Of a stretch of DNA of 64,000 bases, positions 38,192 to 49,054 are shown piece after piece; the first letter of the stretch is position 1, and every line of letters begins with the position of its first letter. Below the pieces are notes generated by a model. That model had not been told where the DNA came from. It did no database searches and saw only the letters and a list, made by a program, of their open reading frames with translations. The position numbers were made by a program, and so were the translations under genes. The stretch lies in NCBI GenBank assembly GCA_009667805.1, contig CM019063.1, forward strand, positions 89,493,877 through 89,557,876, read 5' to 3'. This DNA is from Leptobrachium leishanense (taxonomy: Eukaryota > Chordata > Amphibia > Anura > Megophryidae).

Positions 38192-38364
38192 TCCTTCTCA
38201 GTGGGCTCTCCAGCCCAGATTGCTGGCATCCGAGTCTATTACTAACGATGGGGGTAGAGGGAAAAGTCGTCTCCCGTTCCATAATGACATGTGGGTCTGC
38301 CACCATGTGAGGTCCTCGGAGCATCCACTGTCAGCTGAATGACATCCGTGTAGTCTAGACCCAG

Positions 38365-40371
38365 TCAGGGGGAATGGGCCTTCAGGCGCTGGAGGGCCCG
38401 ATAATGCAGAGGAGCTGGAACAATTGCTAGACGAGCTGCTGCTAGCAGACCATTCATCCTAGCTAATATTCTCAGTGTAGGAGCAGTGTGACAAAGGAGG
38501 GAGGATATTTCCTTCCGTATACCCCTCATCTTTGCACTTGGAAGGTAAAGCCTGCTTTCGGAGGAGTCTAGGAGAAAACCCAAAAATTCAATCCGGCGTT
38601 TCGGGACCAGGATGGATTTCTCTTCGTTGATGAGGAAACCCAGTTCCTGCAACAGCGAAATCATCCAACCGAGGTGACCTAGGAGGGTCTTCTTGCTTTG
38701 GGACATCAGAAGGATGTCGTCTAAATAGATTGTGAGGCGTACACCTCTTGCTTGTAAGGACGCGATTACCGGCTTCAACAGCTTTGTTACCAGTGGGGTA
38801 CCTCAGGGGTCAGTACTTGGACCCATTCTCTTTAATATTTTTATTAGTGATATTGCAGACGGTATTAATGGAAAAGTATGTCTTTTTGCTGATGACACAA
38901 AGATTTGCAACAGGGTTGACGTTCCTGGAGGGATCAGCCAAATGACAAATGATTTAGGTAAACTAAAAAAATGGTCGGAGTTGTGGCAATTGAGTTTTAA
39001 TGTGGATAAGTGCAAGATAATGCACCTGGGACGTAAAAACCCAAGGGCTGAATATAGAATATTTGATACAGTCCTAACCTCAACATCTGAGGAAAGGGAT
39101 TTAGGGGTCATTATTTCAGAGGATCTAAAGGTAAGTAGTCAATGTAATAGAGCAGCAGGAAATGCTAGCAGAATGCTTGGTTGTGTAGGGAGAGGTATTA
39201 GCAGTAGGAAAAGGGAAGTGCTCATGCCACTGTACAGAGCACTGGTGAGACCTCACTTGGAGTACTGTGTGCAGTACTGGAGACCGTATCTCCAGAAGGA
39301 TATAGACATCTTAGAGAGAGTTCAGAGAAGGGCTACTAAAATGGTGTACGGCTTGAAGGAGAAAAGTTACCAGGAAAGGCTTAATGATCTTAACATGTAC
39401 AGCTTGGAAAAAAGACGAGACAGAGGAGATATGATAGAAACATTTAAATACGTAAAGGGAATCCACAAGGTAGAGGAAGGGAGTATATTTAAAAGGAAAC
39501 AAAATAGCAAAACAAGAGGACATAGTCTTAGATTAGAGGGGCAAAGGTTTAAAAGTAACATCAGGAAGCATTATTTTACTGAGAGGGTGGTGGATACATG
39601 GAACAGCCTTCCAGTAGAAGTGGTAGAGGCCAAAATAGTAATTGAATTTAAGCAAGCATGGGATAGGCATAAGGCTATCCTAAACAAAAGATAAATCCAG
39701 GTAAAGTATCCATGTAATTGGGCAGACTAGATGGGCCGAAAGGTTCTTAACTGCCGACATTTTTCTATGTTTCTAACACCACGGAGCTGATGAGAGGCCG
39801 AAAGGTAGACATGTGAATCGGTACGTGTGGTTTTGCCATGTGAATTTTAGGAAGTCTCTGTGTGATATGTGTATCGGAACAGTCAGGTAAGCGTCCTTCA
39901 TGTCCAGCTTGACCATCCAGTCGTGCTGGAGAAGGACGTGTTGTAATGTGTGCATACCTTCCATTTTGAAGTGACTGTGTATGAGAAAGTTGTTGAGGTC
40001 TCGTAAGTTTATGACTGGCCGCATACCGCCGCCTTTCTTGGCCACCAGTAAAAGGGAGCTTAGGAAACCTTCCGTGGAAGGGTTGGCTGGTTCTATAGCA
40101 TCTTTTGCAGGAGGTCCTGTATCTCGTCGTGTAAACACTGAGTTTGAGCTTGCGCAAAGTGTAGTGGTGCAGGAGAGTGATGTTGTGTCGGTGTATTGAC
40201 AAATTCTATTATGTAGCCCTGAACTGTGTTCAGTATCCAATCATCGCCGGTAAGGCGTTCCCAATTGTGGTAGAATTGTACCAATCGACCACCTACTCTC
40301 GCTTGAGAGGGTTGAATAATTGGAAAGTGGCTCATCTGATGGCCGTCTGGATGAAGCAAATCTGCCACCAC
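38365..40371 (-). pseudogene. DIRS reverse transcriptase, split by a CR1 insertion
   Basis: 40371-40093 'VGGRLVQFYHNWERLTGDDW' and 40240-39773 'FLSSLLLVAKKGGGMRPVIN', 'KLDMKDAYLTVPI' (motif A Asp), 'LPFGLSSAPW' (motif B) up to the CR1. Beyond it, 38778-38365 has 'ARGVRLTIYLDDILLMSQS' (catalytic YLDD) and 'RIEFLGFLLDS'. Frameshifts also occur before the insertion. Confidence 0.9.
38785..39776 (+). mobile_element. CR1 LINE, 5'-truncated, with RT C-terminal half
   Basis: An open frame to 39694 encodes RT motif B 'GVPQGSVLGPILFNIFISDI', the catalytic 'VCLFADDTKI', and the tail 'RPHLEYCVQYWRPYLQ', 'RRATKMVYGLKEKSYQERLN', 'WNSLPVEVVEA'. The 3' UTR ends with GATGGGCCGAAAGGTTCTTA and TTTCTATGTTTCTA, the octamer-type end of CR1. 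Most of ORF2 and the endonuclease are missing. It lies antisense in the DIRS RT. Confidence 0.92.
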
Positions 40372-41442
40372 GGCTAAATTTGTTGCGCCAAGGTCTGGCT
40401 CGCGATGGGAAGAATCTTGAACTGGGAGAAACTGTGTTTTCAGTGTTGTAGGAGGGGCCTGCAGAGCGGGTAGGACCCGCTTCGGCTGCCAGAGCGACCC
40501 CTGCCTCTACTGCCGTGTGGGAAACCCGTTTGTGAAATACTTTTTTAATAGATGTCTCGGTCTTATCCAGAAGGGAGAATGAGCACACATAAGTATTAAG
40601 GCATTTGGAAAATGGATCTCCAAATAGAAGGCCTTCCGCCTTGACTCCCAGGTCTGTCTCAGCCATATGGGAGAGTGTTGGATCCATCTTTAAAAGGATC
40701 GTTTTACGTCTTTGGACTGCGACAGCCGAATTGGTATTTCCCAACAAGCATAGGGATCGTTGTAGCCATCCGGCTATTTCTGAGTGATCCAATGGAGTGC
40801 GAGACAATTTGGCTTGAGAAACAATATCTAGGACCTTGACTAGGGGTCCAGCTGTCTTCCCCGGACTCGAGGTCACCTTGACCTGAGTCCTTTCTCACGG
40901 GGATAAGACTCCAAGCGTCTGCTGTGGGTCTCTTAGCATCGGCCGCTTTTGACGCCCCGCGGTCAGGATCCCTTTTGCGAGAACTTAGCTCGCTATCCAT
41001 GTTAGGCATTGCTGTGGAGATGCCAGCTCCTCCATATGCACCTTTGTGGATCTTCCACATAACAAGCGCCTGAATGCTCTGAAATAATATCTGAGGCCTG
41101 GTCATGGCTTGTGGAAGGAACAGGGGCCTCTATCTGGGCTCTGCGGGGAAAAGCAGTGCAAGATGTTACCTTAGGAGGTCTGTTTAATGAGGCTACAGCG
41201 TCCGCCATGGAATGCCACAAGGAGGCATTAATACCTTCAACGGCAGCCGTGACAGAGGCCGAGATTGAGGAGCACAGGGAGGCCTCGAGCTCTGCAAATT
41301 TCTGCTTAGATGATTTTTTGCGGTGTTTGTGTGGAGGTGTATCACCCGCTGGGTCATATAACGAGGGGGGACAAACGGAGCTCTCCTCCGATGCACTTTC
41401 CCGGGCAGAAGAAGGGCTCTGCTGAGGCTTTGAGAGCGACAT
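40241..41442 (-). pseudogene. DIRS gag-like ORF, frameshifted
   Basis: 41442-41002 ('MSLSKPQQSPSSARESASEE', Ser/Pro-rich, then a helical 'KFAELEASLCSSISASVTAA'), 41105-40704 and 40876-40241 are three overlapping minus frames at the gag position. There is no zinc knuckle, as in many DIRS Gags. Plus-strand open frames here are antisense shadows. Confidence 0.7.
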
Positions 41443-41864
41443 CTTGTTTGTAAAAAAACGCGCGAGAAGGAAACGCGCGAGAAGGAAATGGCGTCGCTTC
41501 CCTGAGGTAAAGCGGGCGTGCCTATCCTGTAACGCCCGCGAGTGTATGAGGGCTTTCAGGCAGTGCTTCGAAAAGGAGAAACCAACGGAGGTAACAGTTT
41601 ACAATCAGTAAAATTGGTGAAAAAAAACTTCAGGGAGGACAGAAAATTATCATCTTCCCTGAAATTATAGAAACACATTAAAGGAGAACGAGCGCCGGGA
41701 CCGGAGGTCCCAGCGCGTGTCCCGCGGGAGCGCCAACCTCCGCGGCTATCACCAGGAAAAGTCGGTGTCCCAACAATATAAAAAGTAAACAAAAATTTAA
41801 TGTTAATAAAAGTCAAAACACATACATTTTTTAGAGCGTTGTAAAGAGGTACTTATCTCACTGA

Positions 41865-42052
41865 GAGGAGCAGCAAAAAAGGGGAGGAGCCTATGTGCAC
41901 TGCACAGGGGAACTGTGGGGACTTGGTACATTCCCTGTTGTGGGGAAGACCGTTTTTTCTTTTATATTTAACCTGTTAAATACCTCTAATGCTGCTGAGA
42001 GGAATAAAGAAAAGGGAAATGCAAATAGGAGCCTCCGAGTCCTGTATTGAAA
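41865..42052. repeat. DIRS inverted terminal repeat, right in the window
   Basis: Reverse complement of 34602-34795; ends CCTCCGAGTCCTGTATTGAA. The promoter end of the element. Confidence 0.9.
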
Positions 42053-42110
42053 TCATAAATATACAGTACAATTGCAGTAGAAAAGGGTCATTGTTACATT
42101 ATTAATACAG

Positions 42111-42424
42111 GTTGAGCACCCCTTATCTGGAATGCACGGGACCCCGAGCATTCCGGAACTCAGACTCTTAAGATTTTAAAGTTGGAGGGAAGGGGGGATG
42201 CAGCAGGGCAGCTGTGATATTGCTTTTGCTGCAGGAACTTGCGGTACTGTGCAGCATGTCACATGCTGGAGCTGCACAAAGTAGCCCAGCATGTTCCTCG
42301 TGGTGCTGCATCTATCAGAGGAGCGACAGCCGAGTAGCAGAACCGATCCAGAGCACAGGAAGGTTAGTCTGAAATTCGGAAAATTACGAATTTCAGATTT
42401 TCGGAACAGGGGTGCTTAACTTGC
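42111..42424. mobile_element. pogo/Tigger-like MITE
   Basis: Starts CAGGTTGAGCACCCCTTATC and ends GGGGTGCTTAACTTG, with ATTCGGAAAATTACGAATTT inside; this terminus is typical of Tigger-type short elements. Preceded by TA. No coding capacity. Confidence 0.6.
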
Positions 42425-42444
42425 ATATATTTTGTGTTTTGTTT

Positions 42445-42668
42445 AGTTTATTTTATTTTTTTTGAGAAAGGATTTTACCAGGAAGGATAGTTTGAGATTT
42501 CTCTTGTTGTCAAGTATGTCCTGTGTGGCGAGTATGTACCGTTGGGTGTCTTGCCCAAGGACACTTACTGGAGAGGTGCTCTTGCCGGGATCAAACCTGC
42601 GTCTTCACAGTCTCTCTCCACGGTTATAGAGCAGTGCTGTTACCTCTACTCCACCCAGCCGGCGGTTT
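42445..42668 (-). mobile_element. tRNA-derived SINE, near full length
   Basis: On the minus strand the head has an RNA polymerase III A box TGGAGTAGAGG (42653-42643) and B box GGTTTGATCCC (42597-42587), spaced as in tRNA genes. The body holds CTTGGGCAAGACACCCAACG and the tail GGACATACTTGACAACAAGA, GAAATCTCAAACTATCCTTC. The tail alone recurs at 20380, 48219, 63490 and 63905. Confidence 0.8.
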
Positions 42669-43149
42669 AGTGTATTTAGAATGCTACTTCAAAGTTTCGA
42701 TCTTATATTTAGAAGGCATGCATCCCTGCAAACTCTGCTCTTAGGCCGTATACAGGATGACTCACAGAGCAACTTTGCACAAGAGATTTGTGACAAATCT
42801 TATCTCTTTCCAGTATATCACCAGAGGTAGGGTTATGTCATACATACAAGACTGGAACAGGGGTATATGGGGTCATTGGTGCGTGTAGAAGAGTGCACAC
42901 ACTTTGTGAACTACTCCTGCTTTAGACATTTTAGGTCCCCATCTAAATTTTTTAGGTTTTGTTCTTATTTGTTTCATGATAAAGATTATGAAAAAGAACA
43001 GTTTGTGATTATTTGCTGCTTTTAAGTAATAAATATAACATATTCCTTGTATATAGAATAAATGCAACATGTGTGCACACCAAAAATTAGGGCTGCACAC
43101 GCCTATTACAAGGGTTATGTCAAAGTCTTTGAAAGACATATCAAAGACT
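42669..43149. other. Unassigned sequence
   Basis: AT-rich, no recognisable gene or element. Confidence 0.4.
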
Positions 43150-43315
43150 GTCAGGACCCTCTGCCTCGCCACTTTATCCAGATATCTGAAGCACAGCACA
43201 GGTGATATGATTTGCTGCTCAGTGATTGCAGGATTCAGTCTGCTTTTCCCCAATGTGATCTGCAAAATCTGGCCTGGTTGAGGGTCCCGAGGACAGGTTT
43301 GGGAAACACTGCTCT
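43150..43315. mobile_element. hAT MITE (CAGTGTTTCCC family), left end missing
   Basis: Matches 24536-24688 and ends GGTTTGGGAAACACTG; the first ~30 bp are gone. Confidence 0.8.
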
Positions 43316-43321
43316 AATGCC

Positions 43322-44155
43322 TCTCCATCTCCAGACTACTCTATGACTGACGACGGCCTCACTATCTCCCCATCAAGCCAGGTTTGCTGTTTCAGTGTTA
43401 CTCTTGACTCTGCTCTGTTCTTCATCCCCCACATCCAGTCTCTCTCTTCCTCCTGCTGTAAACAATTATGTAATATTTTCAAATTTCTTACCGCTAACAC
43501 CACCAAACAACTCATACACGCCCTTATAATCTCCCAGTTTGACTACTGTAATAATCATCTAGCTGGCCTCACTCTCTCCCGCCTCTCCTCTCTACAGTCC
43601 ATCATAAATGCCTCTACCAGGTTTATTCACCTCACCCGCCGCTATGTCTCTGCCGCTCCTCTCTGCGAATCCCTTCAAAATTCTCACCCTGACCTACAAA
43701 GCTCTTACTAACTCTGCTTCCCACTACCTGTCTTCACTAATCACCAAGTACAGTATACCCGCTCCCTGCGCCTAGCTTCTCCCCGCATGATAGACTGCAG
43801 GAATTCTCATGCACAACCCCCATACTCTGGAACGCTCTCCCTCGTAATGTCAGACTTTCCCCTAAGACATTCCTATTCAGGCAAACCTACCACCCGACTC
43901 ACTAATACACTTCACTTCTCCACCAGTCCATCACTCTCACCTTGCAGTTCATCACTCTCACCTTGCAGTCCTCTCCTTTTTCTCACCCTCCAACCCTTCT
44001 AGATTGTAAATTCCCACGAGAATAGGGCTCTCGTTTCCTCCTGTGTGGTTTATCAAGTGTAGTTTGGTTCAATGTATTGTAGCACTGTCTATATTGCACC
44101 AGTTGTTCAGCGCTGCAGAATATGTTGGCGCTATATAAAGAATAATAATAAAAAA
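43322..44155 (+). mobile_element. L2 LINE 3' end
   Basis: Encodes the RT C-terminal region of L2 elements: 'FSVTLDSALFFIPHIQSLSS', 'LIHALIISQFDYCNNHLAGL', 'LQSIINASTRFIHLTRR', with frameshifts after 43690. The 3' UTR ends CAGCGCTGCAGAATATGTTG, GCGCTATATAAAGAATAATA and an A-rich tail. 5' truncated, dead. Confidence 0.88.
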
Positions 44156-45119
44156 TGAGTCAGAATGTAAAAATACATTAAAATACATAAAAATAATACT
44201 AGTTCTGCCTCAGGTTATAGGATGTACCATATAATCCAAAACTGGATTACTGCATCGAATAGGTGAAAAAGATTCAAATGCACCTGCTTAAATCTTTCCT
44301 ACGCATGTTTATAGATCACTAAAAATGAAACAAAATCTTCATAAGAGCTGAACATAATCAAGGGTTTCATGTCATTGCCTTCTGAAATGTATTCACAGTC
44401 ATTTGATATATCTAGTTCTTTATTAAACATTCTTTGTAATTCATTTTCATGATCCAAAGAATGCGTATAGTGATTTATTTTACGAATGAAAGCAACACAT
44501 AATGAAAACTAGTGTAAAAAACAGCATTCATTTGTGTTATACAGACTGCTTATAATTCATAAATAGGATGTTTTTGTTTCCATGTAATTGGCAAAGCAGA
44601 GATTGTGTAATTATATATAAATTAAAAATTAAGTACAAAATGTTCCTACACATCTGAATACACATGCCAGACTGAGTAACAGGTTAGCGAAGAAAAAAAT
44701 GTTTGTCAAGAAAACAACACATATAAAAATGATACCATTAAAAATCGAAGACGCCATACTTTCCATTTTCTTCTTTTGTTTCCTGTGAATTCTGTCTGTC
44801 AAAGGACTGAAAACCAGCAAACTATAAAAATATCAGCAGTCATTCAGAGCAAGCTGATAAAACACAGATAAAAAAAACCATCTGCTACTTTATTTTGAAT
44901 TTCATATATTTTCAAAATGTGCCTGGAATACAGAAGCATATGACATGACACAGCAGAGATGTCTGAACATTGAAGAATACACAGACTTTAGGCACCGGTA
45001 AGCTCAAAAGATTTACATATATGCCACAGTTAAAACAGAAATATATTTTATATATCTATTTTTCTCTAACGATCAGAATGTGTAAATTTTTCTGTGCACG
45101 ATCACATAAAGAAAACAAT
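44156..45119. other. Unassigned AT-rich sequence
   Basis: No element ends or ORFs with homology. Small open frames are not supported by codon or domain signs. Confidence 0.5.
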
Positions 45120-45123
45120 AGGG

Positions 45124-45554
45124 ATGTCACGATCGACCGATCTTCAGGATCGGGTTCAGGACCTAATCACGCTATTTTTTTGGGATCGGCTTTTTCAAGC
45201 TGATCCAATCCTCGAGTCCAAGGCAAGCCGTGCTGAGAGACTCCCAGTTGGAGTTCTGCAGCCTCAGAATTCACCGGGGTGTTTTCCCTGTCTGCTTGCA
45301 GTGAGGGTGCTGCGGGTGAGTGCAAAGGCACCTTTTACATTGAAAGCTGTTTATTTGTAAAATTTTCTTGAACATTTTTTGCAATCTCCTCACACAGGTG
45401 TTGTACTTCCCCTTGTGGGGAGTATGGGCGGCGTTACAGAGTTTGCCAAATGCTGCACACAGATTTCAAAATGCCATAATGAATGCCACATTCTTTAGCA
45501 ACCGAGAAGCCTGTCCAGTCTCAGGTGACGTGGTGTTGGATCGGGACTCGGTAC
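45124..45554. mobile_element. Possible hAT-like element, left part
   Basis: TAGGGATGTCACGATCGACC looks like a hAT terminus and is followed by GATCGG-rich sequence. It is interrupted at 45555 by another hAT element. A right end could be the TGATTGGGACAT near 48208-48219, which is weak. Confidence 0.4.
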
Positions 45555-45971
45555 CAGTGGCGGCTGGTGACATTTCTAGTTGATGGGGCACCAGACTGGA
45601 AGCATGATTGTTTTTAATCGTGAATAGGAATATGTCAATATGGCGCTACTACCTCCAAAATATGTGGACGATCCCATGTATAGGGAATAAACCTTATAGA
45701 CATATTCCTATTATTGAGGCAAATAAAATGGCCATAAATTCAATGATCACAAGTGTAATCCAGAAACTAGCCACAAGATGTATACATAAAAACATTATTC
45801 TCAATAAAAAAATCTAAAAGTGAAAAATGTGATTTTATTATTATTTGCTAGAAAATAAAAACGGAAAGCTGATCCCATTTTATTTTAAATGACTGAGCAT
45901 ACAAAACTTCAGTGTGTTAAAGAAAGAAATCCTGCTACACATTTTTTTTTTTTTTGTATTTAGCACATTAA

Positions 45972-47791
45972 CCACTTGAATGCTAAGGACGCGCTCAGCG
46001 CGTCCTCAGCATTCCCGCTGGTATGCGGAGGACGCGCTGAGCGCGTCCTCGCATTGGGGTCAGCGTTCGGCCGGGTTCCGGCCGATCGCTGGCCCCTCCG
46101 GTGCGGGCTGACATCCTGGATGTCAGCCCGGCATCCGGAGCAGTGGCCGCCATTATTATGTGTCATCGCGCCCCCGCGATGACACATAATTCAGGCGCCC
46201 CCCCCGCATGTGCGGAGGAGGCGCCTGAAAGGGAGGGGGGGAGGTCCTTCGGACCTCTCTCCCTCCCGATCGGCGGCTCACAGGGGCTTAACCCAGGCAT
46301 CATTTGGAAGGGCACAGCCTGCCCTTCCAAATGATGCCTGGCATTAACCCCTGGGGAGCTGGATCGCAAATCGGCGCTGAAAAGCGCCGATTTGCGATCC
46401 TTCCCGGGAGCTGGCCGACATCTTGGATGTCGGCCAAGCTTCCGGGAACTCCCCCAGAGGACTGGCGTCATCGTGCGCAGCACGATGACGCCAGTCCTAG
46501 CATTAACCCCTAACTGCCACGAAGTGTGGAGATAGGGAGTTCCAATGAACTCCCTATCTCCCGATCCGTGGCAGTTAGGGGTTAAATTTTGATATCGTTG
46601 GATCGGCCAGAGCATGGCCTGCCCTTCCAAATGATGCCTGGCATTAACCCCTGGGGAGCTGGATCGCAAATCGGCGCTGAAAAGCGCCGATTTGCGATCC
46701 TTCCCGGGAGCTGGCCGACATCTTGGATGTCGGCCAAGCTTCCGGGAACTCCCCCAGAGGACTGGCGTCATCGTGCGCAGCACGATGACGCCAGTCCTAG
46801 CATTAACCCCTAACTGCCACGAAGTGTGGAGATAGGGAGTTCCAATGAACTCCCTATCTCCCGATCCGTGGCAGTTAGGGGTTAAATTTTGATATCGTTG
46901 GATCGGCCAGAGCATGGCCTGCCCTTCCAAATGATGCCTGGCATTAACCCCTGGGGAGCTGGATCGCAAATCGGCGCTGAAAAGCGCCGATTTGCGATCC
47001 TTCCCGGGAGCTGGCCGACATCTTGGATGTCGGCCAAGCTTCCGGGAACTCCCCCAGAGGACTGGCGTCATCGTGCGCAGCACGATGACGCCAGTCCTAG
47101 CATTAACCCCTAACTGCCACGAAGTGTGGAGATAGGGAGTTCATTGGAACTCCCTATCTCCCGATCCGTGGCAGTTAGGGGTTAAATTTTGATATCGTTG
47201 GATCGGCCAGAGCATGGCCGTTCCAACGATACCAAACATGAAAGTAAAAAAAATTGTAAAAAAAAAAAAAAAAGAAAAATAAAAATAAAAAAAAATTAAA
47301 AAAAAAAATAAACACTTTTTTTTTTTTTGTTTTGTTAATGCAGCAATATTGTTCCCATTTCAATTATAATGTGAACAATGATGCTGCATTAACGATTTTT
47401 GTATGTGGTGCGTTTGTTAAAAATGGTGTCATTTTCCCCAAAAAAAAATGTAACGAGACCCCATCTCTAATTTTTTTAACAAGCGCACCCCATACAAAAT
47501 ATAACCGCAATTGCTCGCATGTTAAAATGTGGAAAAAAACACTTTACACGCTGTAAATTATTGAAAATACATATTTTATTGCATTTTTTGTTATAATATA
47601 CAAACATGACATAACGTATACATATAATAATGACATATTATGAATCTACCGAGTCTGACGGAAAGAACGATATATAATATGTCGATGTCATATACTAAAA
47701 TAAGCCTTCAAAACACGTTTAAACATGATGCGCAAAACAGGTAAAAAATGACCTCAGCACAGGGGCGGGAAAAGCCTCAGCAGCGAAAGGG
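45972..47791. mobile_element. piggyBac-like 'hairpin-chain' element, copy 2
   Basis: Same family as 35209-36443, with TTAA on both sides (45968-45971, 47792-47795). It is nearly identical to copy 1 except for two extra 300-bp units in the middle. A 306-codon minus open frame spans the tandem units and is not a gene. Confidence 0.85.
46319..47218. repeat. Three tandem 300-bp units
   Basis: Units 46319-46618, 46619-46918 and 46919-47218, each holding five or six hairpins. Identical by eye apart from the loop of one hairpin: CAAT in units 1 and 2, ATTG in unit 3 (around 47141). Confidence 0.95.
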
Positions 47792-48180
47792 TTAAGGCAA
47801 ATGTTGGGTGGATTTTATGACATTAAGCGGTTAAGGCAGGAAACTTGTGTGTGTAATCAGAAATAGTGTGCAACTTCGGCCCGTGTCAGACGAATGCAGT
47901 TATCACGTCCGTGTTGCCGCACAGTTTAACGTCCGTCATATCATAAAATCATGATCAATAGAGACCCACACACAAAGTACGTTCTTTTTTGTCTCTCTGC
48001 CTAGCAACAGTTGACACATTGACACTGCTGAAAGGGACATAACACATTTTATCAATCAGACACATGTTAAATGACATAAAAAAACTGTTTTTTTTTTATA
48101 GTTTCAATTTTTTATTCAAAAAAAATATGGAAGGGCGCTGCCCCTTGTGCCCTTATGGACGAGCCACCACTGCTTGGTAC

Positions 48181-49050
48181 AGTATGGGATTGGTGGCCAA
48201 AAGGCCTGATTGGGACATTTATTTATTTATAAAGGATTTTACCAGCAAGGATACATTCAGATTTCTCTCGTTTTCAAGTATGTCCTGGGTTCAAGAACAT
48301 TGATTTGTTACAGAAATACAAAGTAATAAAATGCAAGATATTAAAAAAAACAGCACAAATATACAGGTTGACAGAAAATAAATATATTCACTATGTTACA
48401 TGTTTACAGGTGCATTCTGTATATAGTCACTATGTTACATGTTTACAGGTGCATTCTGTATTGAGGTATATAAATAGGGATCTCTTAAGTGACTTTAGAC
48501 TGGGGAAGATTTGATGGCGTCTGGTAGACATGTGCGCATTCGTTATAGTACTAATACATACATTTCAGATGTTTTCGTATTCGTGCAGCTAACGATATCC
48601 GAAACCCTTCACTCCAAATTACAAAGGAAACGAAAGGAAAATGCATTACATTTTCGTTTCAGTTCTTTTGTAATATTATTTGATTCTGATGCTGGACAGG
48701 ACTCCCTGTGATTAGCAGATGCCCGGTGCCCGATTGTGCTGTTTGAAGGGAGATTAACTGGACAGACTATCTCCATCAGTACATACACCCATCTGTTTAA
48801 CTTTATAAGCTGTTAATTAGTGGAATCTTTAACAATATAATGTCTGGATCTATAAGAGGTGTGAGGAGCAATGTAGGCACTTATCTCCCCAGGGGGCCGT
48901 CACTGATAACAGGCATTTTATGGTTAATGATTCTTCCAGTGACTGCTTGTAAAATTAGACAGGGGGGACAGTTATCTATCTCCCCTCCTAATTAAACTCT
49001 AGTTTGTGACTCTTGAGTTCTCAGTCCGGCACATAGAGGAAAGGATCGTG
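48181..49050. other. SINE tail, a 2-unit 39-bp repeat and unassigned sequence
   Basis: 48219-48290 (minus) is the SINE tail in reverse (TAAAGGATTTTACCAGCAAG). 48389-48463 holds two units with CACTATGTTACATGTTTACA. The rest is unrecognised. Confidence 0.6.
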
Positions 49051-49054
49051 TCTC

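Larger units (their letters stand above)
34563..42052 (-). mobile_element. DIRS-type tyrosine-recombinase retrotransposon
   Basis: Read on the minus strand: terminal repeat (42052-41860), gag, RT, RNase H/methyltransferase, tyrosine recombinase, internal complementary region, and the other inverted terminal repeat (34795-34563). The complementary region contains the reverse complement of both outer ends, as DIRS replication requires. A CR1 fragment (38785-39776) splits the RT and a piggyBac-like element (35209-36443) splits the complementary region. Without these the element is ~5.3 kb, a normal DIRS size. Frameshifts in gag and recombinase make it inactive. Confidence 0.9.
45555..48172. mobile_element. 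hAT element (CAGTGGCGGCTGG termini) carrying the second hairpin-chain element
   Basis: Left CAGTGGCGGCTGGTGACA, right complement CAGTGGTGGCTCGTCCA; 8-bp duplications CTCGGTAC (45547-45554) and CTTGGTAC (48173-48180), one mismatch. The flanks 45555-45967 and 47796-48172 have no transposase. Confidence 0.75.

Noticed and set aside
37600..38324. N-terminal two thirds of a 421-codon minus ORF
   Set aside because: Out of frame with the RNase H/methyltransferase domain that occupies the same DNA; only its C-terminal ~120 codons (tyrosine recombinase start) are real.
41111..41425. 104-codon plus-strand ORF
   Set aside because: Antisense shadow of the DIRS gag-like frame.
46163..47083. 306-codon minus-strand ORF
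   Set aside because: Runs through the tandem 300-bp units of a non-coding hairpin element; repeats itself with the DNA unit.
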